The position numbers were made by a program, and so were the translations under genes. The notes below the pieces were generated by a model, which worked only from the letters and a program-made list of their open reading frames with translations, searched no databases and had not been told where the DNA came from. A stretch of 38,124 bases of DNA, taken from assembly GCA_029099805.1 (NCBI GenBank), contig JAQXOR010000129.1, positions 1 to 38,124 on the forward strand. Reading direction: 5' to 3'. Shown here piece by piece: positions 8,355 through 14,551 of this stretch. The stretch's first letter is position 1. Each line of letters starts with the position of its first letter. Source of the stretch: Lachnospiraceae bacterium (GTDB lineage: Bacteria; Bacillota; Clostridia; Lachnospirales; Lachnospiraceae).

Positions 8355-8579
8355 TTAGTTGTTCTTAAGCTCCTCAATCTTAGCGATGAGGTCGCCAACG
8401 GTAGCGATGGACGGATCCGGCTCGATGGAAACGCCGAATTCTTCTTCTACGTTCATCAGTAACTCAACGATATCGAGAGAGTCGATACCGAGGTCATCAG
8501 AGAAGCTGCTTGCTTCAGTGATGGAATCTGCATCGATAGAGAGGCTGTTTGCTAAAAGTTCTTTGATCTGGTCTAACAT
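8355..8579 (-). CDS. acpP: Acyl carrier protein
   Basis: Small acidic carrier protein (74 residues) on which fatty acids are built. The 4'-phosphopantetheine attachment site is Ser34 in DLGIDSLDIVEL. It ends in the usual acidic helix IAKIEELKNN. The ATG at 8579 follows AAAGGAGATTAATACT; the frame stays open upstream to 8669 but that stretch is untranslated leader. It is the second gene of the operon, separated from fabH by a 116-bp spacer with two small hairpins, which may help set a higher level of ACP than of the enzymes. Confidence 0.96.
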   Translation of the reverse strand: MLDQIKELLANSLSIDADSITEASSFSDDLGIDSLDIVELLMNVEEEFGVSIEPDPSIATVGDLIAKIEELKNN

Positions 8580-8655
8580 AGTATTAATCTCCTTTAAAAA
8601 TAAATTAATTTTATGAACAAGCCGGCAGTATCCGACATTGTTTCGATAGTCATTG

Positions 8656-8691
8656 AGTGCGTAAAGCACTTGATTCCGCGTACGATACGCG
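8656..8691 (-). promoter_or_regulatory. Paired small hairpins in the fabH-acpP spacer
   Basis: Just after the fabH stop, CGCGTA-CGA-TACGCG (8677-8691) forms a perfect 6-bp stem with a three-base loop, and AGTGC-GTAAA-GCACT (8656-8670) forms a second. There is no T-run, so they are not terminators. They could be an RNA processing or stability site that separates acpP mRNA from fabH. No convincing promoter is seen in the spacer. Confidence 0.35.
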
Positions 8692-8695
8692 ACAG

Positions 8696-9649
8696 TTACC
8701 AGCGAAGCAGGCAGGCTGCGTTTGACAGACCGCCGCCGAAGGCGGTAAGAATAATATAATCCCCGCGCTTAAGCTTTCCGGAGCGGTTCAGCTCGTCTAA
8801 AGCAATCGGAATACTTGCGCTTGAGGTGTTGCCATAGTGTTCGATATTGACATAGAACTTGTCTTCTGTAGTCTTTAACCGTTTTGCGGCAAAATCAATG
8901 ATACGCTTATTTGCCTGATGCGGAACGATATAGCGGATGTCGTCAAGCGTCAGACCGTTTTGCGTGAGAAGAGTAGCAATGTCACTGCAAATCGCATTTA
9001 CCGCATATTTGAAGGTTTCCTGTCCCTGCATGTGTACATATGGGGAATCATTCTCCTTGGTAAAGAACGGAGAACAGCCGATAAAATGCGGAATTTTAAT
9101 AACCTCATCATTGCCCTGTACGGTAATAACAGAATCGAGATAGCCGTTTTCTCCGCTTTCCAGGACAGCGGCACCGGCACCGTCACCGAAAATAATACAG
9201 GTGCTGCGGTCACTCCAGTCAATAATGCCGCTTAACCGCTCTGCACCTACTACCAGAATCTTTTTTGCCTTTCCGCGGGCAAAGAAGCCGGCAGCTGTTT
9301 CCAGCAGGAAAAGAAAGGCAGAGCAGGCTGCATTTATTTCCAGTGCCGGACAGGTGGCTCCAAGAAGCTTCTGCACCATGCAGGCGGTGGAAGGAGATAC
9401 ACACTCGGCACTTACACTTGCGGTTAAAATAAAGTCGAGGTCTTCCGGCTTACAGTTGGCATTTTCCAGAGCCTTCAATGCGGCCTTGTACGCCATCTCG
9501 GAAGTCCATTCATCGGTACTGATTCTGCGCTCGGCAATGCCGACACGCTGCTTAATCCACTCGTCATTGGTATCAACCATTGTTGCGAGCTCATCATTTG
9601 TAACAATACGTTCCGGTACATACATACCGGTTCCCAGTATATGAAACAT
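8696..9649 (-). CDS. fabH: 3-oxoacyl-ACP synthase III
   Basis: Initiating condensing enzyme (317 residues) joining an acyl-CoA primer to malonyl-ACP. The KAS III triad is clear: Cys109 in INAACSAFLF, His244 in VPHQANKRI and Asn274 in HYGNTSSASI; FGDGAGAAVLE is also typical. The ATG at 9649 has GGGAGG six bases upstream; the in-frame codon at 9688 would add 13 unlike residues. It is the first gene of the fatty-acid operon, as in many Firmicutes, but here no marR-type fabT gene is next to it. Confidence 0.95.
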   Translation of the reverse strand: MFHILGTGMYVPERIVTNDELATMVDTNDEWIKQRVGIAERRISTDEWTSEMAYKAALKALENANCKPEDLDFILTASVSAECVSPSTACMVQKLLGATCPALEINAACSAFLFLLETAAGFFARGKAKKILVVGAERLSGIIDWSDRSTCIIFGDGAGAAVLESGENGYLDSVITVQGNDEVIKIPHFIGCSPFFTKENDSPYVHMQGQETFKYAVNAICSDIATLLTQNGLTLDDIRYIVPHQANKRIIDFAAKRLKTTEDKFYVNIEHYGNTSSASIPIALDELNRSGKLKRGDYIILTAFGGGLSNAACLLRW

Positions 9650-9889
9650 AGCATCCTCCCAAAAGTTCTTCCGGCAGGAAAAGTCCATGCCGGCGGTCCC
9701 TTTAAAAGACCACTCGATAGGTTAGTGGCAAAAATCAGGAAAAGGTTACAAAATTTTTTATTTTATTTTTGGTGTCCAAAGCAGCTGCCGGCAGAAAAAC
9801 TTCCTTTGTGCTGATGTCCTCCCCGTCATGGGCTTTGGATGTGCCTTTCTGATTCCTTCGATATTCAATGTGGTTTCGACACCGGAAAC
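9650..9889. other. Divergent spacer between the fab operon and the ECF sigma operon
   Basis: No gene is seen. For the fab operon I find no convincing sigmaA promoter on the minus strand, only A/T tracts around 9750-9770. Inverted repeats are present: the 10-bp palindrome CTGCCGGCAG (9785-9794), TCCAAAGC/GCTTTGGA (9775-9782 and 9832-9839), CCACT/AGTGG nine bases apart (9710-9728) and CCGGCA/TGCCGG (9671-9693). I do not recognise a FapR or FabT operator. Any of these repeats could be a control site, but none is diagnostic. Confidence 0.4.
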
Positions 9890-9917
9890 TTGAAAATCCA
9901 TCAAAGTATGGTATACT
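9890..9917 (+). promoter_or_regulatory. Promoter of the ECF sigma operon
   Basis: TTGAAA at 9890-9895, a 16-bp spacer and TATACT at 9912-9917 form a sigmaA-like promoter about 40 bp before the start codon. The -10 lies in an inverted repeat, AAGTAT-GGT-ATACTT (9904-9918). Confidence 0.7.
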
Positions 9918-9960
9918 TAAGAAAGACTGAGAGGAATCCTGAGAACAGGAGGAAATATTT

Positions 9961-10473
9961 TTGGAAGATTTTGAAGAGATTTATGTGCGTTATCAGACAA
10001 AGATATACAGTTTTCTGTATCGTCTCTGCGGTGACGCGCAGTTAGCGGAGGAACTGACGCAGGAGACATTTTACCGCGCGTTTGTTTCCTTCCAGAAATA
10101 TAAAGGAAAAAGCAGCATGTTTACCTGGCTGGCGGCAATTGCAAAGTATACCTATTTCGGGTATCTGAAAAAGGAGAAGCAGACCAGAGAGGTAATTCAG
10201 CTGGAGGATGTTGTATCACTGCTTGTGGAACAGACGGGAGACGAATCGGCTGAGAGCCTTGTGCTTCGCAAGGAAATCGCGCAAAAGGTCCGTGAAGTGC
10301 TGTTGGAGCTGCCGCAGAAGAATCTGGAGGTGGTGGCACTCCGGATTTACGGTGAAATGTCGTTTAAGCAGGTGGCAGAGACTATGGGGATATCGGAAAG
10401 TTCGGCAAAGGTGCTTTACTTCCGGGCAAAAAATATGTTAAAGGAGAGGTTGGAACATGAGTATAAGCTGTAA
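9961..10473 (+). CDS. RNA polymerase sigma factor, ECF (sigma-70) family
   Basis: Small sigma factor (170 residues) with region 2 at about residues 7-75 (YQTKIYSFLYRLCGDAQLAEELTQETF is the classical core-binding/-10 helix) and region 4 at about 112-162, with a helix-turn-helix around FKQVAETMGISESSAKVLYFRA. It directs polymerase to a stress or envelope regulon that cannot be named. The start codon is TTG at 9961, supported by AGGAGG eight bases upstream. It overlaps the next gene by 17 bases, the usual sigma/anti-sigma layout. Its promoter looks sigmaA-type rather than self-recognised. Confidence 0.9.
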   Translation: MEDFEEIYVRYQTKIYSFLYRLCGDAQLAEELTQETFYRAFVSFQKYKGKSSMFTWLAAIAKYTYFGYLKKEKQTREVIQLEDVVSLLVEQTGDESAESLVLRKEIAQKVREVLLELPQKNLEVVALRIYGEMSFKQVAETMGISESSAKVLYFRAKNMLKERLEHEYKL

Positions 10474-10801
10474 TGTAGCACAGGACTTAATTGTATTGTT
10501 TCAGGAAAAGACCGTCGGTGAAGAAACAAGACGGGAAGTCAGAAATCATCTAAAGGAGTGCCGGGCGTGCCGCCGGGTTTACAGAGAATATGCTCATATG
10601 AACCGCGAGGAACTGCATTTGGAACAGGAGCCGAAGCCGGAACCGGAGCTGCGTTTTGGCGAACTGGCAGCCAGAATCCGGAAGAGAAAGCTTTGCCGCA
10701 ACTGGGGGATGACAGGGGCATTTGCCCTTGGAATCGGTATTACAATACTGGTAACACGTGCAATTTTGCGCAGGGGAGGCAGAAGATTCTATGGAAATTG
10801 A
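10457..10801 (+). CDS. Zinc-finger transmembrane protein, likely anti-sigma factor
   Basis: 114 residues. The N-terminal part carries the anti-sigma zinc signature His31-x3-Cys35-x2-Cys38 (HLKECRACR) with an upstream Cys5. A short acidic linker (EPKPEPE) follows, then one transmembrane helix at about residues 84-103 and a basic tail. Such proteins hold an ECF sigma factor at the membrane until a signal arrives; the gene overlap with the sigma factor supports that pairing. The part outside the membrane is only about ten residues, so signal sensing may need a partner. Zinc-finger family placement is good; the anti-sigma role is inference from context. Confidence 0.8.
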   Translation: MSISCNVAQDLIVLFQEKTVGEETRREVRNHLKECRACRRVYREYAHMNREELHLEQEPKPEPELRFGELAARIRKRKLCRNWGMTGAFALGIGITILVTRAILRRGGRRFYGN

Positions 10802-11312
10802 ACGTAAATTTACGGTAGCGGCACTTCCTGAAAATTTGGAACAATATGAGAAAAAAGAATTGGAGCAGGGGTATTTATGTACGCATCCGGTGGTACGTGT
10901 CAGAAGGTCGGTAAAGAACGGAGAAGCGCGCTATATTCTTTGCTATAAATCAAAGCTCGGTCTGGAAAAAAAGGAAGATGCGACGGCCCAGGTCTGCAGG
11001 GAGGAGGAGCTGCCGCTGACGAAAGAAAGCTATGAAAAGCTGCTTTCCAAGGTGGATGGGCGTGTCATTACAAAGACGCGATATCTGATTCCGTACGGCG
11101 GTTATACGATAGAGCTGGATATGTTTGCCGGAGAGCTTGCAGGGCTGGTGTTTGCAGAGGTAGAGTTCCCGGATGAGGAGGCGGCTGCAGCTTTTGTACT
11201 GCCGGAGTGGTTTGAACAGGATGTGACCTTTGACGACCGCTTCAAAAATAACCGTCTGGCACTCTGGCCGGAAGCTCCGGAGGAGCTAAGAAAGGCTGGA
11301 ATTATAAAGTAA
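10791..11312 (+). CDS. CYTH domain protein (triphosphate tunnel metalloenzyme family)
   Basis: 173 residues beginning with the CYTH signature ExExK (MEIERKF), then alternating charged strands such as VVRVRRS, TKTRYLIPYGGYTIELDMF and LVFAEVEFPDEE, all typical of the tunnel barrel that binds triphosphates. Bacterial relatives hydrolyse inorganic triphosphate or thiamine triphosphate; the substrate here is not known. The ATG at 10791 is chosen because GGGGAGG lies upstream and the signature is at residues 2-6 of family members. It overlaps the anti-sigma gene by 11 bases, so the three genes form one operon. The link between a CYTH enzyme and ECF signalling is worth noting but unproven. Confidence 0.88.
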   Translation: MEIERKFTVAALPENLEQYEKKELEQGYLCTHPVVRVRRSVKNGEARYILCYKSKLGLEKKEDATAQVCREEELPLTKESYEKLLSKVDGRVITKTRYLIPYGGYTIELDMFAGELAGLVFAEVEFPDEEAAAAFVLPEWFEQDVTFDDRFKNNRLALWPEAPEELRKAGIIK

Positions 11313-11316
11313 ATCA

Positions 11317-11350
11317 GGGCTTCCGCTCACGCGGAAGCCCTTTCCTTAAC
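11317..11350 (+). terminator. Rho-independent terminator of the sigma operon
   Basis: A perfect 10-bp stem GGGCTTCCGC/GCGGAAGCCC (11317-11326 and 11331-11340) with loop TCAC is followed by TTTCCTT. It begins five bases after the CYTH stop codon. Confidence 0.85.
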
Positions 11351-11378
11351 GTAATCAGTATTGCAAGAAGGACAATTC

Positions 11379-12359
11379 CTACTTTTCATTCTCGTACGGA
11401 ACAATCGTCTGAATGGTGCCGTCCTCGTTGTAATGAATCTCGGTGAACATTACGCAGCGCTGATGGTTCACACCACCGGATAAGGAGGAATCGTGGTAGA
11501 ATAAGTACCACTTATCGTTCCACTCTACGATGGAGTGATGGGTGGTCCAGCCGATTACCGGCTCTAAGATACGGCCGCGGTATGTAAACGGTCCCATCGG
11601 GCTCTTGCCGGTTGCATAGCAAAGGTAGTGGGTATCACCGGTAGAGTAGGAGAAGTAGTAGGTATCCTTATACTTGTGCATCCAGGAAGCCTCGAAGAAT
11701 CTTCTGTCATGGTCTCCTGCAAGAAGCGGATTACCGTTTTCATCTAAAATCTTAACCTCCTGTAACGGAGTCTTGAAGCCAAGCATATCATCGGTCATCT
11801 CAGCGACGAGCGGTCCCAAAGCCGGACCGTCAGCTGCCGGTTCAACCGGGTTCTCAACATATTCACCGGTCTGCCACTTCTCTAGCTGACCGCCCCAGAG
11901 ACCGCCGACATACATATAGGCTCTGCCGTCGTCATCTACTAAAACAGCCGGGTCAATGCTCTTGCTTCCCTCGATATAATTCGGTTCCGGAGTAAACTTT
12001 CCTGCCGGGCTGTCGCTGGTAGCAACACCGATACGGAAGATGCCATCCTTGTCCTTTGCCGGGAAGAAAAGATAATACTTGCCGTTCTTGCAAGCGGCAT
12101 CCGGAGCCCACATCTGATGGCTGACCCACGGAACCTCGTTCTCGTGAAGTACCATACCGTTGTCTACGCACGGAGCATCCAGGGAATCCATGGATAAAAT
12201 ATGGTAATCTTCCATCTGGTACTGGTCGCCGTTGTCATCATCCGGGCAATCCAGAGCTACGTCATGAGACGGGTAAATGTATAGCTTTCCGTCAAATACA
12301 TGCGCAGAAGGGTCTGCGGTGTAAATATGTGTAACTAAAGGTTTTCTCTGCTCTGCCAT
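11379..12359 (-). CDS. Glycoside hydrolase family 43 (arabinofuranosidase/xylosidase-type)
   Basis: 326-residue five-bladed beta-propeller enzyme. The three acidic residues of GH43 can be placed: Asp16 in TADPSAHVF (general base), Asp136 in SIDPAVLVDDDG (pKa modulator) and Glu223 in FFEASWMHKY (general acid). HSIVEWNDKWYLFYHD near the C-terminus is typical. There is no signal peptide, so it probably acts in the cytoplasm on imported arabino- or xylo-oligosaccharides; exact specificity is not visible. AAGGAG lies eight bases before the ATG. It stands alone between the sigma operon (convergent) and the EAL gene (divergent), with no transporter or regulator next to it. Confidence 0.88.
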   Translation of the reverse strand: MAEQRKPLVTHIYTADPSAHVFDGKLYIYPSHDVALDCPDDDNGDQYQMEDYHILSMDSLDAPCVDNGMVLHENEVPWVSHQMWAPDAACKNGKYYLFFPAKDKDGIFRIGVATSDSPAGKFTPEPNYIEGSKSIDPAVLVDDDGRAYMYVGGLWGGQLEKWQTGEYVENPVEPAADGPALGPLVAEMTDDMLGFKTPLQEVKILDENGNPLLAGDHDRRFFEASWMHKYKDTYYFSYSTGDTHYLCYATGKSPMGPFTYRGRILEPVIGWTTHHSIVEWNDKWYLFYHDSSLSGGVNHQRCVMFTEIHYNEDGTIQTIVPYENEK

Positions 12360-12404
12360 AACTGCATCTCCTTGTACATACTTAAAATAAATTAACCTAA
12401 TATA

Positions 12405-12433
12405 ACTTTACCGTGTTTTTGCTGTTTTGTCAA
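12405..12433 (-). promoter_or_regulatory. Promoter of the GH43 gene
   Basis: On the minus strand, a perfect -35 TTGACA (12428-12433), a 17-bp spacer and -10 TAAAGT (12405-12410) lie about 46 bp before the GH43 start. Confidence 0.75.
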
Positions 12434-12503
12434 GAATATGCTTTCGTTTTCACATAGTTAAACTTTCATGATGAAACTTTTTTGGGCTTTACTGTTAATT
12501 ATT

Positions 12504-12526
12504 GGCAAAAAAAGGTGCTTTTTGCC
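12504..12526. promoter_or_regulatory. Inverted repeat between divergent promoters
   Basis: GGCAAAAA (12504-12511) and TTTTTGCC (12519-12526) form an 8-bp inverted repeat with a 7-nt spacer, just upstream of the -35 of the EAL gene and about 70 bp upstream of the GH43 promoter. There is no U-tract after it. A regulator site for either gene is possible. Confidence 0.35.
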
Positions 12527-12534
12527 GACTTTCA

Positions 12535-12563
12535 TTGAAAAAAACGAGAAAAGATGCTATACT
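12535..12563 (+). promoter_or_regulatory. Promoter of the EAL-PBP operon
   Basis: TTGAAA (12535-12540), a 17-bp spacer and TATACT (12558-12563) form a strong sigmaA-type promoter about 43 bp before the proposed start codon. Confidence 0.8.
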
Positions 12564-12605
12564 ATAGGTATAGGGAAGGGAGTAGGATGCTGAGGAGGGA
12601 TTCTT

Positions 12606-14516
12606 ATTAATATATATACACAGTGCTGCGGAATTGTTTTGTTGCTTGTAATTGTGTGGTTTTATGACCATCAGAAGCGCTTACATTTGAATACGGGAAA
12701 GGCCTTTTTTCACACACTCCTTGTAGCGGTGGTTTCCATTTCACTGGATGCATTGTCCATTGTGGCAATCTGTAACAGAGAGAGGCTCCCGGAGTTGCTT
12801 GTGAAGCTTGTATGTAAGACATATCTGATATCCCTTGTTTTTCTCGCACTGGGGACGGTATATTATATCTGTACCGACATTTATACGAGGAAGGTGCAGT
12901 ATCATAGGGCAATACATTGCAATCTTGCCCTTGGGATAGCGGCTGTATTGTTGATTTATTTTCTGCCGATTTCTGTCCATTGTTCCGAGGACGGAAGAAA
13001 GGTTTATACATACGGACCGAGTGTATTGTCCGCCTATTTCTTTGCGGTGACCTATTTGCTGATTAATCTGTTTTTGCTTGTTCAGAAAAAAGCAGTTATC
13101 CGGGAAAGCAGAAGGAAAGCGATGCTGTTTTGGATGGTAATATGGATGGGGTCGGCAGTGATACAGTTTTTCAATAACGAATTACTGATTGTCGGCTTTG
13201 CCAGTGCCGTCGGAATTATGGTGCTTTATATAAAGCTGGAAAATCCGGAGGTAAATCTGGACCGTCAGACGGGACTGTTTAATCAAACGGCATTAACCAG
13301 ATATCTGCGACAGCTCTCAAACCGCGAGAAGCATTTTTCCATCGTACTGATGGTGTTTGCACATTCTTTCTACAAAAACATTTCCCAGGAGTCCGAAATG
13401 GAGGCGGAGATGGAAATGATTGGATTTGTTACAAAGGTTCCGGGGATGATGGCGTTTAAGACTGCCGGAGACGAGATACTGCTCTTATTTGAGACGAGAA
13501 CTGCGGCGGAGAACGGCCTGGAGGTGCTTAAAAAGCGCTTTGAAACAGGTTGGGGAAAGGATAGCTCGGTATTTCTGCGGCCATCTTGGATATATCTGCC
13601 GTCTTCGGAGATGATAAAAGATGTGAGTGATGTTCCGTATCTGATAAAATATGTTCGTGAGAACAGTAAAGAGCTGATTGAGAACGGTTTTCTGCAGATT
13701 GATGATGCTATGGTGCGGGAAATGTACGAGACACGAGAGATGGAACGTACGATTTTTAATGCAATGGAGCAGGACCGGATTACGGTATATTATCAGCCGA
13801 TTTATTCCACGAAGGAAGGACGTATTACCTCGGCAGAGGCTTTGGTACGTATCACAAATGAAGAAGGAAAAATAGTTCCTCCGTATGATTTTGTATGGGT
13901 GGCGGAAAAGAACGGAATGATGCTGCGCCTCGGGGAAATCATATTTGAAAAGGTATGTCGGTTTATCAGCGAAAATGATCTTGAAAAGTACGGGATTCAG
14001 TATATCGAAGTAAATCTGTCTGCAATTCAGTGTGCCTATGAGCTGTTTGCGGATAAATATATTGCAACCATGGAAAAATACAAGGTGCGTCCGGAGTTTA
14101 TTAATCTGGAGATTACAGAGACAGCGGCGATGGGGGCCAAAAAGATAGTCCTTTCCAATATGCAGAAGCTGATTGACTACGGAGTCAGCTTCTCACTGGA
14201 TGATTTCGGAACAGGCCAGTCTAATTTGAATTATATCGTGGATATGCCGGTGGAGATTGTAAAGTTTGATCGTACCATGATTAACTCTTATTTTGAGAAC
14301 GGTAAAGCAAAATATGTGATGGACGCGGCGATGCATATGATTCACGGTATGCAGCTTGAGATTGTGGCAGAGGGAATCGAGACAAAGGAACAGTATGAGA
14401 CAATGAAAGAATTGGATATCAGTTTTATTCAGGGCTATTATTTTTCAAGACCGGTACCGGAAAAGGAGTTTCTGGAGTATATCAGCAGAGATGTAGTGGT
14501 ATCGGATAAGCAGTAA
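12606..14516 (+). CDS. Membrane c-di-GMP phosphodiesterase (EAL) with degenerate GGDEF domain; AUU start
   Basis: 636 residues if translation starts at ATT 12606. About seven hydrophobic segments fill residues 8-220. A diguanylate-cyclase-like region (about 222-345) keeps DRQTGLFN but has AGDEI (287-291) in place of GGDEF and lacks the usual metal-binding stretch, so it is probably inactive or a nucleotide sensor. The EAL domain (about 385-630) looks catalytically complete: EAL at 411-413, VNLSAIQ, LEITETAA, DDFGTG from 532, KFD and AEGIET. It should hydrolyse c-di-GMP. No ATG, GTG or TTG has a ribosome-binding site here; GAGGAGGG at 12592-12599 sits seven bases before ATT, and reading from there gives NIYTQCCGIVLLLVIVWFY, a complete first membrane segment. 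The PBP gene follows 35 bp later. Confidence 0.85.
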   Translation: MNIYTQCCGIVLLLVIVWFYDHQKRLHLNTGKAFFHTLLVAVVSISLDALSIVAICNRERLPELLVKLVCKTYLISLVFLALGTVYYICTDIYTRKVQYHRAIHCNLALGIAAVLLIYFLPISVHCSEDGRKVYTYGPSVLSAYFFAVTYLLINLFLLVQKKAVIRESRRKAMLFWMVIWMGSAVIQFFNNELLIVGFASAVGIMVLYIKLENPEVNLDRQTGLFNQTALTRYLRQLSNREKHFSIVLMVFAHSFYKNISQESEMEAEMEMIGFVTKVPGMMAFKTAGDEILLLFETRTAAENGLEVLKKRFETGWGKDSSVFLRPSWIYLPSSEMIKDVSDVPYLIKYVRENSKELIENGFLQIDDAMVREMYETREMERTIFNAMEQDRITVYYQPIYSTKEGRITSAEALVRITNEEGKIVPPYDFVWVAEKNGMMLRLGEIIFEKVCRFISENDLEKYGIQYIEVNLSAIQCAYELFADKYIATMEKYKVRPEFINLEITETAAMGAKKIVLSNMQKLIDYGVSFSLDDFGTGQSNLNYIVDMPVEIVKFDRTMINSYFENGKAKYVMDAAMHMIHGMQLEIVAEGIETKEQYETMKELDISFIQGYYFSRPVPEKEFLEYISRDVVVSDKQ

Positions 14517-14551
14517 GTATGGTTTATAAGGTGGTAGAAAGAAGGTAGGGT

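Noticed and set aside
9650-9780. FapR or FabT operator upstream of fabH
   Set aside because: No sequence close to the FapR palindrome or to the FabT TTTGA-N-TCAAA pattern was found; the inverted repeats present do not match either.
12607-13011. Minus-strand frame opposite the start of the EAL gene
   Set aside because: Antisense to hydrophobic coding sequence with a clear family match on the plus strand; no ribosome-binding site.
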